NCBI GenBank assembly: GCA_009782405.1
Contig: WRJC01000053.1
Coordinates: 1-21,868, forward strand
DNA length: 21,868 bases
From: Oscillospiraceae bacterium
GTDB taxonomy: Bacteria > Bacillota_A > Clostridia > Oscillospirales > WRJC01
Direction: 5' to 3'
This document shows positions 16,415 to 21,868 of this stretch, one piece after another (positions within the stretch are counted from its first letter, which is position 1; every line of letters begins with the position of its first letter). Under the pieces are notes generated by a model. It was not told the origin of the DNA. It did not search any database and worked only from the letters and a program-made list of their open reading frames with translations. The translations under genes and the position numbers were made by a program.

Positions 16415-18202
16415 TCATTCTTTATACCAATCCGCCTGAGAATTATACAAATCGGCATAAACAGCGCAGTTCCGCATTAAATCCTGATGCGTGCCTGCAC
16501 CTGCAATCTTTCCTTTATCCATGACGATTATTCTGTCGGCAATTTTTGCCGAACCTAATCTGTGGGTGACGATAACGGCGGTTTTGCCTTTGGATATTTC
16601 CACAAATTTATTGTATATACGGCTTTCTTCCAGCGGATCTATTGCCGCTGTGGGCTCGTCCAGCACGATTACGTTATGCCGGCGGTACAAACCGCGCGCA
16701 ATCGCGACTCTTTGCCATTGCCCGCCGGATAAATCCACGCCGTCAAAATCCCTTGAAAGCATGGTTGCCGTTCCGTCGGGAAAACTTTGGCTTTCGTAAT
16801 CCACGCCCGCTTGATTTGCGGAGTCATTTATTTCGCCGCCGTTTTCATAATCGCTTATCTTTATATTTTCTTCCAGCGTCATTTTATAACGCTGATATTT
16901 TTGAAATATACCGGATACGCCGTCAAATAATGACCCGGAATTTATATCCGCAGTATTCATGCCGTTTAGCATAACTTTACCCTCCGAAGGCATATACAAC
17001 CCAATCAGCAAACGGACAAGCGTTGATTTTCCCGCGCCGTTTTCGCCGACTATCGCCACGGTTTCCCCTGCTTTGATTTCAACCGAAACATCGTCCACGC
17101 TTTTATGTGTTGCGCCCGGGTATATAAAACTGACGTTTTCGGCAGTGATACTTCTATTGAAATCCGGCGAGGATTCGTTTCCGCCGCGTTCGGGGAATTC
17201 CATAAACCGGATAAAATTATGCGCTTTTCCGAGACGGTCCGTCATACCTCCTATCTGCCATACAACCATACCGTACATCATGCCGAACATTGTGTTGATT
17301 GCATTAAATACGGCGGCGAAAGCTCCCCCGGATATATCGCCTGTCACCAATGCGTCTACAAAAATATACAGAATGGCGATAAAGCCTATTCTTTGAAATA
17401 AATTCAGGAAGATTTCATAAAAATTTATCCGTTTGCGCATTTTCCACTCTGCACCGCCGAGTTTTTTCAGCGACAGCGCGAACCGTTTCAGAAAAAACGG
17501 ATAAGCGCCCAAAATGCGGGTTTCTTTAAAATATTCTTTATCGGTTATGGTTCGCGACAAATAATTATACTCGCGCCTTACGGGAGCCGCAGTGTCCTCA
17601 AATTTCGCCGTTATTCCCGTTCTGATAAACTGGCTGAAAATCAAAGGCACGAAAATAAAAAGCATTGCGACGACAAACATGGGTTTCAGGTTATACATAT
17701 AAAACGACATAAACGTCAAGTAAGGTATGTCATACAAAAAGAGTTGTTTCATTATTTCGGTCATAGTGATAACCGTCCCGGCTCCTTCGGAAGCCTTGTC
17801 CAAATCGTCGTGCATATCCACGTTTTCAAAGCAAATCGGGTCAAGCCGTCCTATTTTTTTATGGATTATTTCCGATATTTCACCTTTTGCCCTTGTGTCC
17901 ATGACGTTATTCATATAACCTAAGACTTCGTTTAACAGAATCCTTGAAATCAATAACGCGCCTAAAATCCCCGCTAAAAAATATACGCGTCCGGGAGATA
18001 TATCGCCGCCGGTAATGGCGCCGCCTGCTGAATCAAATAAATTTTGAATGACAAGAACCTGAAAAACCATTGCCGCAGACATCAAAAAAGTCGCCGCGCC
18101 GACAAATATAAATACAGCCGGTTGAATCCGCAGGTTTGTTTTAATGCTGAAAGCGATAACTTTTACTAATGACATTGTTCTTTTATTTTTAGAATTCTTC
18201 AT
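16415..18202 (-). CDS. ABC exporter half-transporter (permease-ATPase fusion), pair 2, downstream partner
   Basis: A 595-residue half-exporter with an N-terminal membrane domain and ATPase. Motifs: Walker A GENGAGKST (386-394), Q-loop IFQKY, signature LSGGQ (about 491), Walker B VIVLDEP with catalytic glutamate about 516, D-loop TAAID and H-loop VTHRL with histidine about 547. The end is YNSQADWYKE. I chose the ATG at 18202, with AAGGGG upstream; an in-frame ATG at 18223 inside the previous gene is possible. It overlaps the upstream stop by 14 bases. The D-loop and signature differ from pair 1, so the two pairs are related but not recent duplicates. Likely works as a heterodimer with the upstream gene; the cargo is unknown. 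Confidence 0.92.
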   Translation of the reverse strand: MKNSKNKRTMSLVKVIAFSIKTNLRIQPAVFIFVGAATFLMSAAMVFQVLVIQNLFDSAGGAITGGDISPGRVYFLAGILGALLISRILLNEVLGYMNNVMDTRAKGEISEIIHKKIGRLDPICFENVDMHDDLDKASEGAGTVITMTEIMKQLFLYDIPYLTFMSFYMYNLKPMFVVAMLFIFVPLIFSQFIRTGITAKFEDTAAPVRREYNYLSRTITDKEYFKETRILGAYPFFLKRFALSLKKLGGAEWKMRKRINFYEIFLNLFQRIGFIAILYIFVDALVTGDISGGAFAAVFNAINTMFGMMYGMVVWQIGGMTDRLGKAHNFIRFMEFPERGGNESSPDFNRSITAENVSFIYPGATHKSVDDVSVEIKAGETVAIVGENGAGKSTLVRLLIGLYMPSEGKVMLNGMNTADINSGSLFDGVSGIFQKYQRYKMTLEENIKISDYENGGEINDSANQAGVDYESQSFPDGTATMLSRDFDGVDLSGGQWQRVAIARGLYRRHNVIVLDEPTAAIDPLEESRIYNKFVEISKGKTAVIVTHRLGSAKIADRIIVMDKGKIAGAGTHQDLMRNCAVYADLYNSQADWYKE

Positions 18203-20021
18203 GATCAACCGCCCCTTTCTCATTGTCTATATACCATTCGGCCTGCGAGTTGAACATTTCGGCGTAAATCCCGTTTTTTTTCATAAGCGTTTCATGAGAG
18301 CCGCTCTCCGCAATTTTACCCTCTGACAAAACATAGATCATGTCAGAAAGTTTCGTCGAACCCAAACGGTGGCTTATAAATACCGTCGTTTTCCCTTTTG
18401 AAATCTGTTCGAAATTTTTATAGACCATGCTCTCGATTTTCGGGTCGAGAGCGGCGGTAGGCTCGTCAAGTATTTTCAGCGGCGCATTGCTCATGACGCT
18501 TCTTGCCATCGCCGTCCGCTGCCATTCCCCGCCGGACAAGTCCACGCCGCCTTCGTATATTTTCCCCAAAGGGGTATTGATTCCAAGCGGCAATTTTTCA
18601 GCCGCTTCGTCAAGTCCGACAAGCGAAAGAGCCTTTTTTACTTCTTCGTGATTTTTATCATTATCATAATTTCTCAAATCCGATATTGCTATATTGTCAT
18701 ATAAAGATATGTAATATTTCGCAAAATCCTGATACACTACGGAAGCGGTTCTTTTTATTTCAGCCTGTGAAAAAGTCCGCAAATTTTTCCCGTCTATTAA
18801 AATTTCGCCTGTGTAATTATCATATAATCCGGTCAGCAGTTTTGTTATGGTCGTTTTTCCCGCGCCGTTTTCGCCGACAAAAGAATAATGCCTGCCTTTT
18901 TCTATGACAAACGAAACACCGTCCAAAATCAGCTTTTCCGTACCGGGATATTTGAAACTCACGTTTTGAAATTCTATTTTTTCAAAGTCCATATTTTCAA
19001 CAGGCAAATCAATCGCGCCCTCGCAGTCTTCGAGCGCCAAAAACGCAGTCAGGTCTTTGAGATATTCAAGATGCCGCGTGAAAAACTGGGCGTGACGGCT
19101 GATGTACGGCAGTCCGCTGCCCCCTGTTAGGCTCAGAACTCCGCCGATAAGCCCGATAAACATTGCAGTCTCTATTTCGCCCCGCATCGCGGCTATGATG
19201 AGCATAAACAGTATAAAAACAGTAAACACGGTCATGATAAAATTGCCCGCGCTTCTTGTCAGGCTGATTCCCAAATCTACTTTCAGTTTATATTTCCGCG
19301 AATGTTCGTACTGATTCCGAAACGATTTGTTTAATTCGCCGGTATAACCAAATACGGCGCGTTCCTCGACGTTTTCACGGTTTTTTAAAACGTCGGACAG
19401 ATAACCTGCGCGCCGTTCCACTTTTGACATTTTGACGTCCGCGTCATAACTGCGCCGCCCCGCTTTTGACGAAATATATATCAACGGAAATACGGAGACA
19501 ATTATAATAGCAGCTATCCACCATACCTGCGTGTACAGCGTTATGATTATCCCTAAAAAATGAGAAAGATAGCTTGAAACTTTTACGATGTGCATATACA
19601 TTTCCTGCACTTTTTCGCTGAATTTCGGACAGACTCTGTCTATCAGGTTCAGCGTTTCGGCGTTTTCCATGTGCCGATATTCGAGTTTAGCCTGTTTTTC
19701 TGTTATCAGCGGCATGAGCTTTTTTCTGAATTTTATAGTCGCCCTGCAATTAACCAAATCCATAACGGTGTTTATCCCTGAATTATAGAGCATCATCAGA
19801 GCGTAAAAAACAGCGGGCTTCATGACTGCCGACATATCGGCGCTTCCGTTATAAACCGCCGCCGCCGCGTTTAGAAAACTCGCTGTTATAAAAACAGTGA
19901 ACATCGGGAACAAGCCGCCCAAAACCATATAGACAAACTGTATCGCCGAAAATAGCGGCGACGTTTTTACAGGCAGGACGACCATATCTATAAAACCGTA
20001 TTTCTTTTGCTTCAATATCAT
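18189..20021 (-). CDS. ABC exporter half-transporter (permease-ATPase fusion), pair 2, first gene
   Basis: A 610-residue half-exporter. The membrane domain has about six helices (for example AIQFVYMVLGGLFPMFTVFI and WWIAAIIIVSVFPLIYI). The ATPase has Walker A GENGAGKTT (383-391), Q-loop VYQDF, signature LSGGE (about 495), Walker B KILDEP with glutamate about 520, D-loop TAALD and H-loop histidine about 551; the tail is FNSQAEWY. The ATG at 20021 gives MILKQKKYGF; an in-frame TTG at 20030 would add three residues and has a weak GGGA nearby. Upstream, a TATAAT without a good -35 (on the minus strand near 20073-20078) may be the promoter. All catalytic residues are intact. Confidence 0.92.
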   Translation of the reverse strand: MILKQKKYGFIDMVVLPVKTSPLFSAIQFVYMVLGGLFPMFTVFITASFLNAAAAVYNGSADMSAVMKPAVFYALMMLYNSGINTVMDLVNCRATIKFRKKLMPLITEKQAKLEYRHMENAETLNLIDRVCPKFSEKVQEMYMHIVKVSSYLSHFLGIIITLYTQVWWIAAIIIVSVFPLIYISSKAGRRSYDADVKMSKVERRAGYLSDVLKNRENVEERAVFGYTGELNKSFRNQYEHSRKYKLKVDLGISLTRSAGNFIMTVFTVFILFMLIIAAMRGEIETAMFIGLIGGVLSLTGGSGLPYISRHAQFFTRHLEYLKDLTAFLALEDCEGAIDLPVENMDFEKIEFQNVSFKYPGTEKLILDGVSFVIEKGRHYSFVGENGAGKTTITKLLTGLYDNYTGEILIDGKNLRTFSQAEIKRTASVVYQDFAKYYISLYDNIAISDLRNYDNDKNHEEVKKALSLVGLDEAAEKLPLGINTPLGKIYEGGVDLSGGEWQRTAMARSVMSNAPLKILDEPTAALDPKIESMVYKNFEQISKGKTTVFISHRLGSTKLSDMIYVLSEGKIAESGSHETLMKKNGIYAEMFNSQAEWYIDNEKGAVDHEEF

Positions 20022-20134
20022 TGCATTCAACCATTCCCGTGAATATTTTTCATAAAATATATTATATCAAGCAGGATATTCTCTTTTAAAGAAAATTTGT
20101 AAATTTTTGCGCGGAAATACATATAGACAAAGGA

Positions 20135-20272
20135 TTATCTTTTCTGCTTTTTAAAAGTAGTGCCGTCGTAGTCGCTTGTTATTTTTTCGCCGGATCGGTA
20201 AGCCGCCGCCGCGAGGGCAGGCTTGCCTTTGCCTCTGCTTATGATTTTTATGTTGAGATGATATATTGCCAA
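20135..20272 (-). pseudogene. N-terminal relic of a MobA/MobL-family relaxase
   Basis: A TTG at 20272-20270 with GGAGG ten bases upstream opens 45 codons ending in TAA at 20137-20135. The product begins AIYHLNIKIISRGKGKPAL and continues AAAAYRSGEKI and SDYDG, the recognisable start of MobA/MobL conjugative relaxases, which nick plasmid or integrative-element DNA for transfer. Complete proteins are several hundred residues, with a HxH metal site further along that is absent here. The frame stops just after the conserved block (KKQKR), so this is a relic, not a working relaxase. It points to a past mobilisable element at this spot. Confidence 0.72.
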
Positions 20273-20304
20273 TTAATTTTTTCCTCCGTTCCTGAAAATT
20301 TCGG

Positions 20305-20333
20305 TTGATTTTTTGTGAAAAACATGATATAAT
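20305..20333 (+). promoter_or_regulatory. promoter facing the truncated PD-(D/E)XK gene
   Basis: TTGATT (20305-20310) and TATAAT (20328-20333) have a 17-base spacer, the same boxes and spacing as the ABC-F promoter. It lies upstream of the relaxase relic's start on the other strand, in front of the truncated gene. Confidence 0.6.
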
Positions 20334-20371
20334 AATTATAACGTATAATATACTATAATGCCAAGACATTT

Positions 20372-20890
20372 GTGGCGCAATTAAAGTCGGGCGAGGACTA
20401 TTTGGAACTGGAAAAAGTGATAACCATAGCGATAGCGAATTTCGATTTTATCAAGGGTAGCGAAGATTATCACCACATATTTGAATGGCGCGAGAGAACG
20501 AAAGGAATACGGCTGACTGACATAGTGGAAGTCAACACGCTGGAGTTACAGAAAATACCGGGAGTATCGGATAACACACAAAAATACAACTGGCTGCAAT
20601 TTTTGAAATCAGAGAAAGAGGAGGAGTTTGAAATGTTGGCGGCGAAAAGTCCTGCGCTAAAAAAAGCGGTAGTGGAGTTGAAACGTCTGAGCCAGGACGA
20701 AGAAGCGCAGATGCTGTATGAAGCGCGCGAAAAAGCGCTCAAGGATAAAAATACGATGATGCACAGTATGCAACGTGATATTGCTGTAAATTTAATAAAG
20801 AGAGGTCTCGACTTAAAAGATATTGCAGAAGATACCGGATTACCTATTGAAGAAATAAGTAAGATTAAAGCAAAAATGAATAGAGCGTAA
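20372..20890 (+). CDS. 5'-truncated PD-(D/E)XK nuclease-family transposase (Rpn-like), C-terminal half
   Basis: The open frame gives 172 residues from a GTG at 20372, but similarity to the family begins earlier (YYNAKTFVAQL, from about 20351) with no start codon, so the gene lost its N-terminal half. Conserved pieces are KVITIAIANFDFI, HHIFEWRERTKG, DIVEVNTLELQKIP and the C-terminal helix DLKDIAEDTGLPIEEISKIK. The family (Rpn/PDDEXK transposase) cuts DNA through an N-terminal nuclease domain, whose D and ExK residues are missing here, so cutting activity is not expected. An internal ATG at 20633 has an excellent AGAGGAGGAG site and could yield an 85-residue C-terminal protein. A promoter at 20305-20333 could still drive it. 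Confidence 0.7.
   Translation: MAQLKSGEDYLELEKVITIAIANFDFIKGSEDYHHIFEWRERTKGIRLTDIVEVNTLELQKIPGVSDNTQKYNWLQFLKSEKEEEFEMLAAKSPALKKAVVELKRLSQDEEAQMLYEAREKALKDKNTMMHSMQRDIAVNLIKRGLDLKDIAEDTGLPIEEISKIKAKMNRA
20633..20890 (+). CDS. possible internal-start C-terminal product of the Rpn-like gene
   Basis: The in-frame ATG at 20633 is preceded by GAGGAGGAG six bases upstream. The product is 85 residues, mostly charged helix, starting MLAAKSPALKKAVVELKRL. Rpn genes are known to make such short C-terminal forms from internal starts, and these block the full-length nuclease. The GAG codons needed for glutamates could create the ribosome site by chance, so this is only a candidate. Confidence 0.4.
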   Translation: MLAAKSPALKKAVVELKRLSQDEEAQMLYEAREKALKDKNTMMHSMQRDIAVNLIKRGLDLKDIAEDTGLPIEEISKIKAKMNRA

Positions 20891-20899
20891 AAATATATG

Positions 20900-20941
20900 C
20901 GGCGGCAAACTGTATTTCGTTTTCGATATAGTTTGCCGCCG
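20900..20941. repeat. 12-bp perfect inverted repeat (hairpin) after the Rpn-like gene
   Basis: CGGCGGCAAACT (20900-20911) and AGTTTGCCGCCG (20930-20941) pair perfectly around an 18-base loop. There is no T-run after it on the plus strand; on the minus strand a weak TTTTT follows eight bases later. It could be a terminator for the minus strand or a structural repeat. Confidence 0.6.
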
Positions 20942-20962
20942 TCATAGAGGGGTGAGGGGTTC

Positions 20963-20984
20963 AGGGGAGCGCGGACGCTCCCCT
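20963..20984. repeat. GC-rich hairpin, 9-bp stem with CGGA loop
   Basis: AGGGGAGCG and CGCTCCCCT form a 9-bp stem with a four-base loop. There is no T-run next to it. Together with the hairpin at 20900-20941 it fills the space between the Rpn-like gene and the ABC relic. Confidence 0.5.
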
Positions 20985-21026
20985 TATGAGGATAAACCGG
21001 AATAGATGACGGTTTTTTCAGCAAAT

Positions 21027-21054
21027 AATAATTATTTTACACAATAATTATTTT
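21027..21054. repeat. 12-bp direct repeat AATAATTATTTT
   Basis: Two exact copies (21027-21038 and 21043-21054) are separated by ACAC, directly at the end of the ABC relic. The core of each copy is its own complement. The sequence is simple A/T, so chance is possible. Confidence 0.5.
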
Positions 21055-21275
21055 CAATTTTCCTGATAATACTGCGCCTGCGCGTTCCACAACTCGTGAT
21101 ATTTGCCCGTTTCGTCGGCGAGCAGTGCGTCATGGCTGCCGCGCTGGATAAGCTCGCCCTCGTGGAATACCGCAATATCCTGGCAGAAACGGCACGAGGA
21201 TAAACGGTGGGAGATAAACACCGCCGTTTTGTCGCCCGCGATTTCGTTCAAATTCGGTTTTACAATTCGGGTCAT
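21054..21275 (-). pseudogene. C-terminal relic of a third ABC exporter
   Basis: From about 21250 to the TGA at 21056-21054 the minus strand encodes the end of an ABC exporter ATPase: NEIAGDKTAVFISHRLSS with the H-loop histidine, then IAVFHEGELIQRGSHDALL and the tail WNAQAQYYQ. The same QAxxY tail ends all four intact half-exporters here. Walker A, signature and Walker B are gone. The frame opens at an ATG (21275) that belongs to the neighbouring grpB fragment, so the first ~8 residues are not from the transporter. It cannot transport. Confidence 0.75.
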
Positions 21276-21312
21276 ACGGCACTACAATCAACGTGTTTTC
21301 TAACTTTGGTAT
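21246..21312 (-). pseudogene. N-terminal relic of a GrpB-family (UPF0157) protein
   Basis: After an AGGAGG site (21322-21327 in plus coordinates, CCTCCT) the minus strand reads (ATA) PKLENTLIVVPYDPNCKTEF then ER, which is the N-terminus of GrpB-family nucleotidyltransferase-fold proteins (VVPYDPNW). The expected ATG is ATA here, as if mutated, and W is C. Similarity stops where the ABC relic begins. The shared stretch TTTGAACGAAATC can be read as either gene, so the two were joined there. Confidence 0.5.
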
Positions 21313-21411
21313 TTAAAATCCTCCTATCTGTTCTATCTATTTACCCACCAGCAGCGGCGGCACGGATTCGGCATAATACATCTCAAGGAACATCTTTTAG
21401 TTTTTTCGCAT

Positions 21412-21501
21412 TTAATAAAACTTTTTTGGGCAGCAAATTGCGCTGGCTCCATTAATATCCGCTTGTATTTGCATATATGAATTTAACGTATAATACTTCA
21501 T
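21412..21501 (-). CDS. possible 29-residue ORF coupled to the HIT gene
   Basis: The ATG (21501-21499) overlaps the HIT stop TGA (21500-21498) as ATGA, and GAAAGGA lies ten bases upstream inside the HIT gene. The product begins MKYYTLNSYMQIQADI and ends SAICCPKKFY. I do not recognise it. It could be a coupled small protein, a possible peptide precursor with two adjacent cysteines, or the start of a decayed gene, since the following 100 bases also hold only short broken frames. Confidence 0.3.
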   Translation of the reverse strand: MKYYTLNSYMQIQADINGASAICCPKKFY

Positions 21502-21868
21502 TGATTCAATTCCTTTCTCATCTGCTCGATAAACCATAAATATTCATCATAACTCTCATACGGCGCAGGTTCGCTCACACGGTAATCAATCGGCGCACTC
21601 GGAAAATCATCGTCGAGATAACGCGGAAACAAATGAATATGTAAATGCGCCCCGGAATTTGCGTGCATTTCGTAATTTATCTTTACCGCGCCCGTGACTT
21701 TGCGTAACGCTCTGCCGACACACTGAACTTCGTTCATGAAAGCGACTGCGTCCGTTTCAGGCATATCCTCGAAATGGAAATAGTGTTCCATCGGCATGAC
21801 ATACAATTTGCCGAATAAACGCCCTTGTCCGGGATATTCGCCGCCGACACAGATTTTATCGGTCAATA
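21498..21868 (-). CDS. HIT-family nucleotide hydrolase/transferase, N-terminus beyond the window
   Basis: About 122 residues are visible, running from the window edge to TGA at 21500-21498. The HIT motif is AHLHIHLFPR, with the three histidines near positions 74, 76 and 78 of the visible part; the middle one attacks the alpha-phosphate of nucleotide substrates such as Ap4A or AMP-conjugates. The preceding helices (AVAFMNEVQCVGRALRKVT) and strand KINYEMHAN match the HIT fold. A TTG near 21866 could be a start but relatives usually have some 20 or more residues before this point, including a CIVC-type zinc motif, so the true start is probably off the window. Cytoplasmic enzyme; substrate unknown. 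Confidence 0.85.
   Translation of the reverse strand, partial: LTDKICVGGEYPGQGRLFGKLYVMPMEHYFHFEDMPETDAVAFMNEVQCVGRALRKVTGAVKINYEMHANSGAHLHIHLFPRYLDDDFPSAPIDYRVSEPAPYESYDEYLWFIEQMRKELNQ

Noticed and set aside
1..21868. tRNA, rRNA or CRISPR array
   Set aside because: I found no cloverleaf, rRNA-like block, or regularly spaced direct repeats in reading the spacers.

Overview
The window looks like a piece of chromosome from an anaerobic, low-to-mid GC member of the Bacillota, probably an uncultured clostridial gut lineage. This is inferred from consensus sigma-A-type promoters with 17-bp spacers, strong AGGAGG-like ribosome sites, A/T-rich spacers, and families common in such genomes (ABC-F proteins, Xre-plus-repeat regulators, AAA-like/PD-(D/E)XK proteins, MobA/MobL relics, overlapping ABC half-exporter pairs). 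TGA is used as an ordinary stop throughout.

Layout. (1) 1-560, minus: N-terminal third of a P-type cation (calcium-like) ATPase, cut by the window edge. (2) 659-2372, plus: promoter, a possible 10-codon leader ORF, and an ABC-F ATPase. (3) 2456-5532, plus: a tight run of small enzyme genes (alpha/beta hydrolase, P-loop kinase-like protein, Nudix, SAM methyltransferase, Zn-ribbon Nudix); the last seems to lack its C-terminus. (4) 5686-8132, minus: one consensus promoter drives a SAM methyltransferase and an AAA-like/PD-(D/E)XK nuclease-type protein. (5) 8160-9174, plus: a divergent perfect promoter and an APH-type kinase with a very short leader. (6) 9191-12938, minus: the first pair of overlapping ABC half-exporters. 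(7) 13165-14072, plus: an Xre/repeat regulator broken by an in-frame TGA and apparently missing its middle. (8) 14082-14313: a 232-bp element with 27-bp terminal inverted repeats. (9) 14359-16359, plus: a glycoside-hydrolase-like protein with no signal peptide. (10) 16415-20021, minus: the second ABC half-exporter pair. (11) 20135-21500: a graveyard containing a MobA/MobL relaxase start, a 5'-truncated PD-(D/E)XK transposase/Rpn-like gene, a third ABC exporter tail, and a grpB start fused to that tail. (12) 21498-21868, minus: HIT-family protein, N-terminus off the window, with a short ORF coupled to its stop codon.

How it fits together. The core theme is export and small-molecule modification: four intact half-exporters plus a relic of a fifth, all ending in a shared QAxxY tail, next to an APH-like kinase, an ABC-F protein, methyltransferases and Nudix enzymes. 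This resembles an accessory region for coping with, or exporting, bioactive compounds, but no substrate can be read from the sequence. Decayed mobile-element and transposase-like pieces show active rearrangement at the right side. The best leads for something new are the Rpn-like remnant that keeps a strong internal start, the short coupled ORFs beside the ABC-F, exporter and HIT genes, and the methyltransferase/AAA-nuclease operon.
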